From Euglena gracilis (Eukaryota; Euglenida; Euglenophyceae; Euglenales): a stretch of DNA of 64,000 nucleotides. The stretch lies in assembly GCA_039621445.1 (NCBI GenBank), contig CP154954.1:10745521-10809520 (forward strand). Reading direction: 5' to 3'. The notes beneath the pieces are model-generated. The model had not been told where the DNA came from and did not search any database. It worked only from the letters and a program-made list of their open reading frames with translations. Below, piece by piece: positions 33,301 to 43,300 of the stretch. The position numbers and the translations under genes are program-made. How positions within the stretch are numbered: position 1 is the stretch's first letter; the number at the start of each line of letters is the position of its first letter.

Positions 33301-34012
33301 AATAAAAAAATAAACCCCCCTCCCAAATAACACACCCCCCCTCCGGGGCCGATTTCGATCCCCCCCCCCAAATAACACCCCCCCACCTGTTTTCCTTTGG
33401 TTTTCCATGTAAGAATAACGCACCCCCCCCCTGGGGCCCCAGTTCGGGTGCCCAAATAACACACCGGGGGGGGGTGTGTTATTTGGGAGGGGGGTTTAAA
33501 TATAAATATAAATATAAAACTAAAGGAAATAATAACAATTGGTGGCTGCACTCAGTGGTGGATCACGCACTTCCGAATCTGTCAGAACCTGTCCATTATC
33601 TGCCCCTTTGTACACAAGATGCAAAAAAAATTCACTTTGGGTGGTAACATAGAGCCTAAAACAAAACCAGAAATAGATTTATTCAGCCAGAATTACACCA
33701 AAATTATCCGCTTCCAAGCCTGTAAGAATCTGTCCGTTTTTGCCCATTTGCACAGAGGGAAGAAAAATTCACAGACTGATTCACGGACTAATTCACGGAC
33801 AAACAGACGGACAAAAAAATTAACGGACTTTGGAGGCAACGTAGAGCTTAAACGAAACCGAAAATGAGTTTATTCAGCCAGAGTTTACCTAAATCATTTG
33901 CCTAAGACCCCCTCCACCCACCCCCCTCCCCAGGCTTGTATGGGAAGCTCGGAGGGGGGGACCCCCCTTCCAAAACTAGGGGGAGGGGGTGGGGGCGACC
34001 CCCCCTACCCCC

Positions 34013-34140
34013 CCCCCTTTGTCCAACGACTATTTACCTGCAACCTATGACCAGGGGGGGGGGTCGTTTGCCCCCCATTACCTGCAACCTGTGACCGGGG
34101 GGGTGGTCATTGTAAAGGGGTGGTCGTTGGACAAAGGGAG
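34013..34140. mobile_element. Small foldback MITE, GTCCAACGAC ends
   Basis: CCCCTTTGTCCAACGAC and GTCGTTGGACAAAGGG are inverted copies. Inside are two ACCTGCAACCTGTGACC-type repeats, as in the 23,223 element, so they belong to one family. Confidence 0.6.
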
Positions 34141-34184
34141 GGGTTCCTCCAGTTTTCGGTCGCTGAAAATTTCGGCCATTTTTT

Positions 34185-35150
34185 GGGGGGGCAGAAAATC
34201 AATTTTTGTGAAATTTCTCAAAAATGGTGGGGAATCAAAAGAAATGTCCAGATCCCAAAATTGAAGCCCTTAATATGCCCTATCTAACAGTATTTTGATT
34301 CCCCCGCAACTCCCCGCCTGGCTCGAGTTATGGTCATTTTTCGGCCAATTCTGCCATTTGGCCAAAATTTCATATTGATCCTCAAGAGGGTCCCAAAAGG
34401 CACACCCGGCACGAAGCGCCAGAAGAATTTTGTTTTGCTCCGGCAGAGGATGGGGAGGGGGGGACCCCCCTTCGAAACTAGGGGGGTGGGGGTGGGGGCT
34501 ACCCCCCCCACCTTACCACCCCAGAGGGTGGGGGACCAGGTTTTGAATAGTGCTGAGCTCGTAATATGCCAACCCCCATCGTTGATGCCCTATATAAACC
34601 GGCTCCTTGAATAGACGTTTTTCGATTAAATGTAAGGGATTCAGGACCAAAGCTGGGTGGAAGGGGGTCGAAAAACGCTCCTTTTTGGCTCGAAAACACT
34701 TTTTCCGGGTCTGGGAAGCCAAAAAACATGGTTTTGGGCAAAAAAAATTTATTTTTTTCGACTGTTTTGACCCGAAAATGACCCAAAGTCCATTGGTTTC
34801 GGACCCGAAACGGGGAGCCGGGGGGGGGGGAACGCTCTTTTTCGGCCCGAAAACACTTTTTCCAGGTCCGGGAGGCCAAAATACATGATTTTGGGCCAAT
34901 ATTGTTTTTCGATTTTTTGGGGGATTTTTCGACTCTTTTTGCCCGAAAAAGGCCGAGTCTGACAGTGGAAAAAGTGTACAAAAATGTCCAAAATTGGCCG
35001 AACAACGGCCGTATTTGGGCCAGGCGGGGAGTTGCGGGGTAATCAAAATACCATTAGATGGGGCGTTTTAAGGGCTTCAATGTAGGTCTCCGGACATTTC
35101 CTCTGATTTTGCATCATTTTCGAGATATTTTCAAAATATCGATTTTTGGG
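34185..35150. mobile_element. 970-bp foldback element with ~140-bp inverted ends
   Basis: AAATTGAAGCCCTTAATATG ... CCGCAACTCCCCGCCTGG (34,256-34,320) is inverted at 35,016-35,083. Weaker pairing extends outward on both sides. The interior has a ~155-bp direct repeat (GAAAACACTTTTTCC at about 34,690 and 34,850). No coding capacity. Confidence 0.65.
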
Positions 35151-35667
35151 CCCGAAATGGCAGAGTCCAAAAGTCCAAAAGGGGGGGGGTTCATCCAGGG
35201 GGCAGGTATACCCTACCCAGTTTGGACCCCTTCGCGCGTGAATAACTTAAGCCTGGTGGGGAGTTGGGGGTCAAACCCAGGTGATTCGGAAATTAGAACA
35301 GTCGCTCGCGACTGAAAAAAAATCCGGGAACGGGGCCGGGCTGCGGAGGCTGAGGTAACCAAAACTTAGGATTCCACATTTGCTGGCACCCGCGGCCGGC
35401 TGCGGCCCAACCAAATTCCTGTTTTGGTTGGGTGTCAGCTGGCCGCAGCACCAACCTCCCGCAAACCAACCTCCCATGATACGGTTCCAACCTTCCAACC
35501 ATCCGGGGACCTGCATCCAGGGGGGGGACCCCACCCACCATCGGCAATTTGGCATGAAGGAAACATTTGTGCTGCGTGAGCATAAAACATGAGAAACTCC
35601 TCCGTCACAGGATACATCACTGCGACTTGGTCAGGCACGCGGTAGAGCAGCAGGCTGGAGAGCTTGC

Positions 35668-35861
35668 TCAATAGAGAAACACGTGGCGCGGAGAGTTGGT
35701 GGTCGGAATGGGGGTCGGGGCAGCATATGGGTTGTACTCGTACCCCGCATACACCCCGTCAATTGGGACCTCCATTTGAGAAGGCACGTAGAACTCCTCC
35801 TCCTTCGCATCGAGATCAAGCACCTGGTAATTCTTCAGCTTGGCAACAGGGTGCTGGACAA
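35668..35861 (-). CDS. Last exon of predicted four-TM membrane protein gene
   Basis: On the - strand an acceptor CTAATTACCAG precedes an open frame. It reads VQHPVAKLKNYQVLDLDAKE, EEFYVPSQMEVPIDGVYAGY and NSPRHVFLY, then TGA at 35,670-35,668. It looks like a cytoplasmic tail. It joins exon 2 in phase over a 147-bp GT-AG intron (36,008-35,862). Confidence 0.55.
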
Positions 35862-36008
35862 CTGGTAATTAGTGAGCTCGATTTTTAAAACTAAAAACTT
35901 ATTTCAGCTGCCTTTTGAAAAAATGGAAATGCAAATTGTTGAATTTTTGATTTTTGAATTCTAAAAAAAAACACAACAACACAAAAAAAGGCCATGCAGC
36001 ACCTTAAC

Positions 36009-36282
36009 GCTGTCCAAATCCCTGATCCCTGATGCCCAAAAAGCCGGTCACAGTGGCTCCAAGCGAAAGGGCAGAGGAGAACACAAGCAGGATGAACCCA
36101 TAAGAGTCGCCCTTCACTGGGAAAATACTCCTGGCAAGGCATGTCATTTCGGCATACGCAATGAAGACAGAATAAGAGGTGATGGAGGAGGCAGGGACGA
36201 TAATGATGAACACCTGGCCAGGCCCTTTCTGAGCAACAACCCCTTGACCATTGGGACACAGAACAGGCTGAATTTGACCAAC
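36009..36282 (-). CDS. Middle exon of predicted four-TM membrane protein gene
   Basis: The - strand encodes VGQIQPVLCPNGQGVVAQKG, then two hydrophobic helices, QVFIIIVPASSITSYSVFIA and YGFILLVFSSALSLGATVTG, ending FLGIRDQGFGQ before donor GTTAAG. The 5' boundary (CAG before 36,282, or 36,267) is uncertain because a MITE remnant (36,285-36,485) abuts it. This exon supplies TM3 and TM4. Confidence 0.55.
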
Positions 36283-36284
36283 CT

Positions 36285-36485
36285 GAACCTGCAACCTGCG
36301 GCCAGGGGGTGGTCGTAAATGAGGGGGCGGTCGTAGGTAAGGTGGTGTTAAAAATTTCGCAACCTGCAACCTGCGCCCAGGGGGGGTGGTCATAACACCC
36401 CCATGACCTGCATCCTGTGACCGGGGGGGGGGGTCGTAAATGAAGGGTGGTCGTACGACAAGGGGGGAGGGGGCGGGTAATTTCA
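36285..36485. mobile_element. MITE remnant touching an exon edge
   Basis: Repeated CCTGCAACCTGCGCCC-type units end in GGTCGTACGACAAGGGGGG, the right end of the GTCGTACGAC family. The left terminal repeat is missing. It starts within a few bases of the acceptor of the four-TM gene exon. Confidence 0.5.
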
Positions 36486-36814
36486 CAAACTGTGTGACAA
36501 GAGGCCTGAAATCCTGACCTGTATCGCTATCCCCCAACAGCCCTTGCGCACAAAATTTCTGAACCCCCAAACTGACCTCCCCAAAAGGCTTTTTTTGAAG
36601 GCCAGGGGATGGGGATTAAGGCAATTTTCTCGCCTCCCCAGGGCATTACGGGAAGGCCTGGTGGGGGGGGGGGTCGACCCCCCAACCCGGGAGGTGTGGG
36701 GTCGGCCACCCCACCCACCACAGCATTTTCACCGATTTGGGGAAAACGGAGATAATGGCCGGAAAATTTTTTGAAAATTTTTTTAAAAAATAAAACCAAA
36801 ACACATGAATTCTT

Positions 36815-37030
36815 GATAAAAAAACCACATTTTTTCACAAAAAAAACTAAAAATTTCAGGGTTAAAAATTGGTAATTTTTAGGAGGTGGGTGAAAAAAAA
36901 ACGAACGACAAAAAAAGTGAACCAAATTTTGGCACAATCAATTTTTACTGACATTTTTCTCTTTGATTTTTTGGGACTTTCAATAGCTTTTTTTGCTTCA
37001 AAAACCTCACAAAATTAAAATTTTGAGAAA
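36815..37030 (+). repeat. Dispersed AT-rich repeat, copy 2
   Basis: Same unit as 22,490-22,745, followed by GGCGCCGAAGGCGCCG and GGGGTCGACCCC palindromes (to 37,225). Non-coding. Confidence 0.55.
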
Positions 37031-37734
37031 ATGTTCAATTTTTGGAATTGCGAAAAAATGGGGGTTCGAGGAGTTTTTTGGGGGGACCTCCCATATGGGA
37101 TCCAAATTGGGTTAAAAAAAAACCTGGCGCCGAAGGCGCCGGAAAATTTTCTCGGGTCCAAAAATTGGTGCTCCCGGAAATACGGGAGGTGGTGGGGGGG
37201 GGTCGACCCCCCCCCCACCCACCATGCAGGGGGTGCCTCCCCCCCCCACCCTGGCTGTTCGGCCGATTCCCGTTCTGCCCTGCCTCTCCCCCCTCCCCCA
37301 CCAACTGACCATGACAGGGTTGACGTTTTTGTTGTTGTTTTTTTGAAAAAGAAAACAAAAAACCTGCTTTTTTTCCCAAAAAAAAGGCAAAAAAAGTACG
37401 GAGCAGATTTGAGCCTCCACGAAGCTGGGGGGCATTCCCGTCCGGAAACTGAACGATTTGAGATACCTCAAAAAATTCTTCCAAAGTTTTCCCTGTAGCG
37501 TTAACTGCTCGTCTGTGGATTCGGGGGCCCTCCCCAAATCCTACTGACATTCGCGCCGCCGGGGCAGCACTAATAATAAGAGCACCAGGCGGCGTGGTTG
37601 AATTTGGTCATCATCAGTCATCTGATGCAAAGAGATTTAGTTTTTTGGTTTTTTTTAAAAAAAACGTTTTTTGTTCATTTTTAAAACAAAAAAAAAAACG
37701 TCAACCCTGGATGTGCTTGCTTGGATGTGCACGG

Positions 37735-37912
37735 GCACAGGTGTTGGCCAGTTTTGGGGCAGATATGCTGGCCAGTTTTGGGCCAGATGTGCTGGCCAGT
37801 TTTGGGCCAGATGAGCTGGCCAGTTTTGGGCCAGATGTGCTGGCCAGTTTCAGGTCACAGGTGGTGGCCAGCTTTGGGTCAGATGTGATGGCTAGTCTTG
37901 GACCACAGGTTG
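37735..37912 (+). repeat. 24-bp minisatellite, about 7 units
   Basis: The unit GCTGGCCAGTTTTGGGCCAGATGT repeats with few changes and then degenerates. Because 24 is a multiple of 3, one + frame reads LASFGPDV repeats. That frame is otherwise unsupported as a gene. Confidence 0.8.
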
Positions 37913-38149
37913 TACGAGGGTGTTCCCCCCGTGACCCCCTTGACGCCGGTTATGTCATTCCTAAAAATGTCATCAAAAGTGCCCAAAAATGGCCCCTAAG
38001 GTCCCGAGATGACTGTTCTAACCATGTCAGCCAATGAAATTCGCCATTTGGGGACAACTGGGGTGGATATCCAATTTTGGTGAAAATTGCCCCTGTTTTC
38101 AAAATAGAGTACCAGCTTCCTTCCCACTTTTTATTTCTTCCACTTGGAG

Positions 38150-38400
38150 CCAAATTTTTTTCAGTCAGTCAAATTTCTTTGACGGTGGGGCTTTGGCCAG
38201 GTTTTTTTTTGTCACCCCGCGCACCCGTGCCCAGACTTGAAGTCAAAAATTTTTCAATCAGTAAAATTTTTTGACGGTGGGGTGTTTGACCAGGTTTCAA
38301 AAATTTTTTGTCACCCCCCTCTGCACCCGTGCCGCCCCTCTGGCTTCCTTCTGATTAGTCAAAGATATTTAGTCAAATTTTTTGACGGTGGACCCCAAAA
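38150..38400 (+). repeat. About 105-bp direct repeats
   Basis: CAGTCAAATTT-TTTGACGGTGG-GGCCAGGTTT-TTTGTCACCCC-GCACCCGTGCC is present in two full and one partial unit (near 38,170, 38,260 and 38,360), with a trace at 38,620. Confidence 0.6.
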
Positions 38401-38507
38401 GGGGGGGTTTCGGCCTGTTTTGGGGGTTTCATGCCCCCCCATAAAAGACCCCCCCCCTCCTGGCCGGCCGAAGGTCGGCCCTTTGGCCGGAACCGACCCC
38501 CCCCCAT

Positions 38508-38601
38508 GTAAGACCCCCCCCCCTCGGGAGCCAAAATCCCAGGGACACCCCCCCTGGGATAAGACCCCCCTGGGATTTTGGCTCCCGAGGGGGGGTCTTA
38601 T
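38508..38601. repeat. 94-nt hairpin, GGGAGCCAAAATCCCAGGG
   Basis: TAAGACCCCC-CTCGGGAGCCAAAATCCCAGGG pairs with CCTGGGATTTTGGCTCCCGAG-GGGGTCTTA around a short C-rich loop. Confidence 0.7.
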
Positions 38602-38724
38602 ATGGGGGGCATGGTAAAATCTTTTGTCACCCCGGGTCCTGGTCCTGATCCATGCAAAGAACCAATACTTTTGGTTGTCTTCAACAAGAATGGTCAAAAT
38701 AGGGCATTTTTCTGCCATTTTGGC

Positions 38725-39617
38725 TTGAAACCGTGTATTGGGGCTCTGGCTTCACGCCCGAACCGGCGTTCTGGAACGCCGGTTCGGCGCAGAAAATTTT
38801 GCGCCGAACCGGCGTTCTGGAACGCCGGTTCGGGCGGGAAGATGGCGTCCAGGGGACCGAAAATGAAAAGTGCCAAAAAATGTTCAAAATGCTTAGTAGA
38901 CATGTGGCAATCACATCTGAGCAGTTTTTGGGGGGTAATTGGCCATATATTGGGGTATTTTGTGCAACAATTTCCATTTGGCCAAATTTAGGGAATTTTT
39001 GAAATAGAATACCATGCAGCACGGCTGAAATCTAAGGCCATCTGCTGAAAGTCCTTGAGAAGAGCTTTCGATCGATGGGCAACATGGCTGGTGAAACATC
39101 GGAATGTCGACTTTGCAAACAGGGTCGGAAAATGCGATCGCTGATTTTCAGAGTGCTCTGCAGTATAGCTGAGTTCTGTACCAAATGAAAGGCCTTGGCG
39201 AGAGCTTTCGATTGATATGCTGTAAGGCACCTAAGGTGTGTGGGATTTCACAAATTAGGATGTCAAATTTTGGAATGCACGATCGCTGAAAATAAGAGCT
39301 GTATGGATTATTGCTGAATCCTGTGGCCATCTGCCAAAAGCACTTGAGAAGAGCTTTCGATCGATGGGTAACATGGCACCAGATCTGTGAAAACTTCAAT
39401 CGGCCGGTCGACATGGCCATGCGCCCAAAGGAGCCCAACAATGCTCCAAAATGTTCTAAAAATGGGCATTTAGGGCGAAATTGGCCTGGGTTCCTTGAAC
39501 GCCGGTTCGGGCGTGAAGCCAGAGCCCCTAATCCACGGTTTCAACAACTGTGTCCAGAACGCCGGTTCGGACCACGGAACACAGTTCCGTGGTCTGAACC
39601 GGCGTTCTGGACACAGT
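38725..39617. mobile_element. Foldback element built from GAACCGGCGTTC palindromes
   Basis: GGGGCTCTGGCTTCACGCCC at 38,739 is inverted at 39,510-39,530. The ends carry nested near-perfect palindromes at 38,755-38,836 and 39,547-39,617. Between them are three loose 130-150-base direct repeats containing GAGCTTTCGATCGATGG (about 39,062, 39,197 and 39,349). Confidence 0.55.
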
Positions 39618-39767
39618 TTTCGTATCAGAAACCATTCCAAACTAGGTCCTTTTGTGACAGAGCGCGGGAACAAAAGGTAAAATTTAACTATGCATTTTGG
39701 TGTCTTTCTCTGACCGAGGACGGGCAAAAAAAGCTAAAATTAAAGGCAAAAATTTTTTTGCCCTGGA

Positions 39768-40055
39768 CCCAGGGTTCGATATAAGGACAGGTGGGGGGGG
39801 GGTGGTCCGGACCCACCCCCTGCGGGACCAGGAGGGGGGGGGTGGGGGGGTACACCCCCCCACCTAAACAGGTGCGCGGTCAGGGTGGCCGAAAATTTTT
39901 GACCCCCCAAAACGACCAAAAGTGCCATTTTGGGCACTTTTTGGGCAAAAATGTGCCAAAAATGCAAAAAAAAATTCGGCGCAAAGCGCCGGAGGAAAAA
40001 ATTGACCCTTTTTGGGGGGGTCCCGGGAACGAGGGTCGGTCCTGGACCCTCAATG
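39768..40055 (+). repeat. Dispersed repeat with GGCGCAAAGCGCC, copy 2
   Basis: Shorter copy of 32,136-32,800: GGGTTCGATATAAGGACAGG, ACCCCCCAAAACGACCAAAA and GGCGCAAAGCGCCGGAGG. Non-coding. Confidence 0.6.
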
Positions 40056-40101
40056 GCGTTTTTTTTAAAAAAACTGTTTTTTTGACTTCGTTTTAAACGA
40101 A

Positions 40102-40389
40102 GTGCCAGCTATGATGTGGGCAGGTGCGCTCAGACGAAGCATCCTGCGGGACAGACGTTGGTCATACAATGACATGAAAATGTCAGCAAAAGCAGCTCTG
40201 CAGCGTGCTTTTGCTGACATTTCTCCCGAACAAATTCGAGTTTTATCTGCGTCGATGCCCAGCCACCTTGCTGCTGTGCTCGACGCTCATGGTGGTCCCA
40301 CCCGTTCCTCACAGTCCCCCACGGCCCTAGGCCATCCGTTGGATGGTACTGGGTACACCTTGTACATGCCGCACATTGAAGCCTCCTGA
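40102..40389 (+). pseudogene. Tc1/mariner transposase C-terminal remnant
   Basis: The + strand frame reads ALQRAFADISPEQIRVLSAS then MPSHLAAVLDAHGGPTR. The SMP-x(3)-AV-x-A-x-GG-T pattern, about 30 residues after an A-W/F-x-x-I helix, is the typical end of Tc1/mariner transposases. The DDE core and DNA-binding half are absent, so this is a 3' scrap. Confidence 0.6.
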
Positions 40390-40631
40390 TATTGCAACAA
40401 TTTGAAAGGCCTTTGCAACTCGCAGATGGTCTCCAGGGGATTAGCATTTTTTGGGGTGTCTCACTATTTAATTTCCCTGGACAATCCCACTATTTAATTT
40501 CCCTACTGCAAACATATAGAATTTCTATGATGACAAAATGTCCATTCACAAAAAATATATTAAATTTTCTGAGAAAACTTATTGTCAAATTTATTAATTT
40601 ATTAAAATACTTGTAATTTATATTTCTATAC

Positions 40632-40735
40632 AAAAATCGACCGACACTAACAGATTCAGCAGGGGCGCCGGGCGCGAGCGAGCGAAGCGAGCCGCCCGGC
40701 GCCCCTGCTGAATCTGTTAGTGTCGGTCGATTTTT
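40632..40735. repeat. Perfect 43-bp-stem palindrome
   Basis: AAAAATCGACCGACACTAAC and onward (40,632-40,674) is exactly inverted at 40,693-40,735 around an 18-base loop CGAGCGAGCGAAGCGAGC. It adjoins the TIR at 40,738 and shares GACCGACACTAAC with the following minisatellite. Confidence 0.9.
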
Positions 40736-40837
40736 CTAAAACCTATTTTGTCTGGGCCCGACGCCTGTCTTGATATTCATTCGACCGAACCGCCTGGACG
40801 GAAATATGGTCAAAAAAGTGGTTTTTGGCCCATTAAC

Positions 40838-40975
40838 GGGCGCCTGAATGGAAATCGACCGACACTAACGGGCGCCTGAATGGAAATCGACCGACACTTA
40901 CGGGCGCCTGAATGGAAATCGACCAACACTAACGGGCGCCTGAATGGAAATCGACTGACATAAACGGTTTCCGAT
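40838..40975 (+). repeat. 32-bp minisatellite, first array
   Basis: GGGCGCCTGAATGGAAATCGACCGACACTAAC occurs in four to five units with few changes (described in parts: GGGCGCCTGAATGG, then AAATCGACCGACACTAAC). The second array is at 43,165-43,290. Confidence 0.85.
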
Positions 40976-41663
40976 GTCTTGGAAATCGACCGACCTTTTG
41001 TGTCCTTTTTTTGAATGCCCTTTTGTTCCGTTTCGGGACATTTTAGGTGTCAGCCTGAAATCCGTTAATGTCGAACCAACCTTTTGTTCTTTTTCGGAAT
41101 GCAGCTTTTCTTCCATTTTGAAAGAAACAATCTCTACATCAAGAACTGTGTCTTAAACGCAGACTCTGCATTTTTTCGGAATGCATTTTTTCTTCCATTT
41201 TGACAAGAACAATCTCTATCTCAAGAACTGTGCCTAAAACGCAGACTCTGCATTTTTTTAGAAACACAGATTTTGACCAAAGCCATGTTGCCAGGAACAC
41301 AGCCTTGCAATAGAATAGAATTGCAATACAGGCGTCGAGCCCAGAAAATAGGTTTAACGTGGCCAAATCACTCCTCACCCAAAAGCTTTTCTTTCAGATG
41401 ACCAGTGATAACAACTGGTTCAGGGCAAATTTGCCGAATGCTTTTTCTGAAGTCCCAGAAAATGATAATCTTCAGCTCCGTCCTTCCGTCTGTTCCATCC
41501 AAAGTTCAGCCAGCTGTGATCACCTGACCACAAAATTTTTTTTTCTGGTTCATAACGCCTCCACAACCCCATAGGACCAAAAATGTCTTCAAAAAAGGGA
41601 GATCCAAAATGTCCAAAAAGTCACTAAAAAATTCCCAATCTTACCAGCAACAGATTTCTATAC

Positions 41664-41776
41664 ACAAATTGTGGCTGAGCCCAGATTTCAGCCTGAAAAC
41701 GTGTTCAGCCAGGGGCCCCCGAAGGGGGCCCCTGAACACGTTTTCAGGCTGAAATCTGGGCTCAGCCACAATTTGT
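41664..41776. repeat. 113-nt near-perfect palindrome
   Basis: ACAAATTGTGGCTGAGCCCA ... GTGTTCA-GCC-AGGGGCCCC pairs with GGGGCCCCTGAACAC ... TGGGCTCAGCCACAATTTGT. There is one 3-base bulge and a loop CGAAG. Confidence 0.85.
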
Positions 41777-41887
41777 TTAAAAACGTTTTCAGAGCCCGCC
41801 AAATGCCTGCCCTGAAATTCGTGGTCATGATTCACGCAAGGGGTCAAAAACGGCAATTTGTGAAATTTGGACCCAAAAAACGGCGCC

Positions 41888-42030
41888 CTCACTGAAAACG
41901 TGCCTGAACCCGGATGCCTTCACTGAAAACGTGTCATTGACCCGAATGCCCTCACTGAAAACGTGCCTGAACCCGGATGCCTTCACTGAAAACGTGTCAT
42001 TGACCCGAATGCCCCTCACTGAAAACGTGT
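41888..42030 (+). repeat. 63-bp minisatellite, first array
   Basis: The composite unit is ATGCCCTCACTGAAAACGTG-CCTGAACCCGG then ATGCCTTCACTGAAAACGTG-TCATTGACCCGA, present about twice. A second array is at 42,966-43,115. Confidence 0.8.
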
Positions 42031-42119
42031 CACCCCCCCCTTTTTTTTCTTCCTTTCTTTTTTTCCGCAGCCCTGCCAATTTGGCCAAACGCACGACAAA
42101 CTTTGTGAATGGTTTGTGA

Positions 42120-42563
42120 ATGGTTTTGCCACCTCCCCCTGGGACGGAACTGTTCCTGGCTGCTCTCGCGGTATACCAGCAAGATGCCAAGAAGCCGAAG
42201 GTTGACCCCCTTCATGGCACCTTGCTGGCACAGGGCAACACAAAGAAAAAGTCCGGCTCCGTGGGTGCAGAGCTTGCTGCTGTTGCCAACTGTTTGGATT
42301 TCGCCAAACTGTGTCAACATCGGCAAGCCTCTTATCCTGAGCTGGATGATTTCTTTGTAGCCTGGACGGGATGGAAACTGGAACCCAGCCTGTTGTTCGA
42401 TGAGGCGAGCGTCATCCAACAATGTGTGGCTCAACGTGAGCAGCAGTCGGGAAATTTTTGCGCCCCACCAAGTGACGAACACGCGGTCGAAAATCAGGAC
42501 CTGACCAGTCTGTCCCACCGCCGAGCAACGTTCCGCTCCTGCGGTCAGCTCTGTCTCCTCTGA
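42120..42563 (+). CDS. Unknown ORF inside the composite element
   Basis: The frame has balanced, protein-like composition, for example AVYQQDAKKPKVDPLHGTLL, AELAAVANCLDFAKLC and DDFFVAWTGWKLEPSLLFD. It is preceded by a strong pyrimidine tract and CAG (42,035-42,070). An in-frame TGA at 42,117 blocks extension on the 5' side. The sequence probably shifts into the next frame near 42,450-42,480, leading to the PHD finger. I recognise no family. It could be a captured host gene. Confidence 0.45.
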   Translation: MVLPPPPGTELFLAALAVYQQDAKKPKVDPLHGTLLAQGNTKKKSGSVGAELAAVANCLDFAKLCQHRQASYPELDDFFVAWTGWKLEPSLLFDEASVIQQCVAQREQQSGNFCAPPSDEHAVENQDLTSLSHRRATFRSCGQLCLL

Positions 42564-42778
42564 CCAACTCTTCTGTGCCTCGTGCCGTGTCCCGACTGCC
42601 TATAAAACAGGAGAAATGTGGTTTTTGTGGTGTTGCCATTCCGAAAAAGCCAAATTGTGTGGAGCTGAACAAAGTTGTCTGTGACGCCTGCGGTTTGGCA
42701 TATCATTTTCATTGCCAAGATTTGCGGCGGCCACCAAAGTATGGCTCTTTTTTGTGCAAAGCCTGTCGTGTGCCGTGA
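42480..42778 (+). CDS. PHD finger (C4HC3) coding segment
   Basis: The + frame runs from about 42,480 (Pro/Ser-rich) to TGA at 42,778. It encodes KCGFCGVAIPKK, then VVCDACGLAYHFHC and FLCKAC. The C-x2-C, C-x2-C-x4-H-x2-C, C-x2-C spacing matches PHD fingers, which read histone tails. There is no ATG in frame, so it is an exon, a frameshifted tail of the preceding ORF, or a captured fragment. Confidence 0.6.
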
Positions 42779-42965
42779 GTTTCGCCCCTTCCCTGCCGTC
42801 CGTTCTGCCGTCGTCTGTTCTGCCAAGGCAAACTAGCCTTCTCGTTGTCATCCTTCGTGTTGTAGAGTGCCCCCCGAACCGCCTCACCCGTTGAGGACCA
42901 CACGGCCTCTCAACCGCACACCGATTTTTCGTGATTGCGATTTTCGTTTTTTGCGGGGAGTTGCC

Positions 42966-43115
42966 ACAGATGCCCTCACTGAAAACGTGCCTGAACCCGG
43001 ATGCCTTCACTGAAAACGTGTCATTGACCCGAATGCCCTCACTGAAAACGTGCCTGAACCCGGATGCCTTCACTGAAAACGTGTCATTGACACAAATGCC
43101 CTCATTGAAAACGTG
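42966..43115 (+). repeat. 63-bp minisatellite, second array
   Basis: Same composite unit as at 41,888-42,030, about 2.3 copies. It is followed by an inverted AATTTCAGGGCAGGCATTTG block shared with 41,785 and 54,735. Confidence 0.8.
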
Positions 43116-43164
43116 TTCATGACCACTAATTTCAGGGCAGGCATTTGGCGGGCTGAACACGTTT

Positions 43165-43300
43165 TTAATGGAATGGAAATCGACCGACATAAACGGGCGC
43201 CTGAATGGAAATCGACTGACATAAACGGGCGCCTGAATGGAAATCGACTGACATAAACGGGCGCCTGAATGGAAATCGACTGACACAAACAATTTCAGGC
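43165..43300 (+). repeat. 32-bp minisatellite, second array
   Basis: Four units of GGGCGCCTGAATGG-AAATCGACTGACATAAAC. It mirrors the array at 40,838 near the other end of the composite element. Confidence 0.85.

Larger units (their letters stand above)
31771..35385. mobile_element. Possible 3.6-kb TIR-bounded element
   Basis: The left end GTGGAATCCTAACTTTTTGG and right end CCAAAACTTAGGATTCCAC are inverted copies with the same inner CCTCCGCGGAGG clusters as the 23,988-25,606 element. The left subterminal block GTTGTGAACATGG ... TTATAAAGAGAAACATTGTTC is also shared. Other elements are nested inside it. No transposase is visible, so pairing these two ends is an inference. Confidence 0.4.

Noticed and set aside
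37594-38037. + ORF with LASFGPDV repeats as a repeat protein
   Set aside because: It is explained by a 24-bp minisatellite with period divisible by three; the flanks are low-complexity.
40838-43300. CRISPR-like regularly spaced repeats
   Set aside because: The units are head-to-tail with no unique spacers, and the context is eukaryotic transposon DNA.
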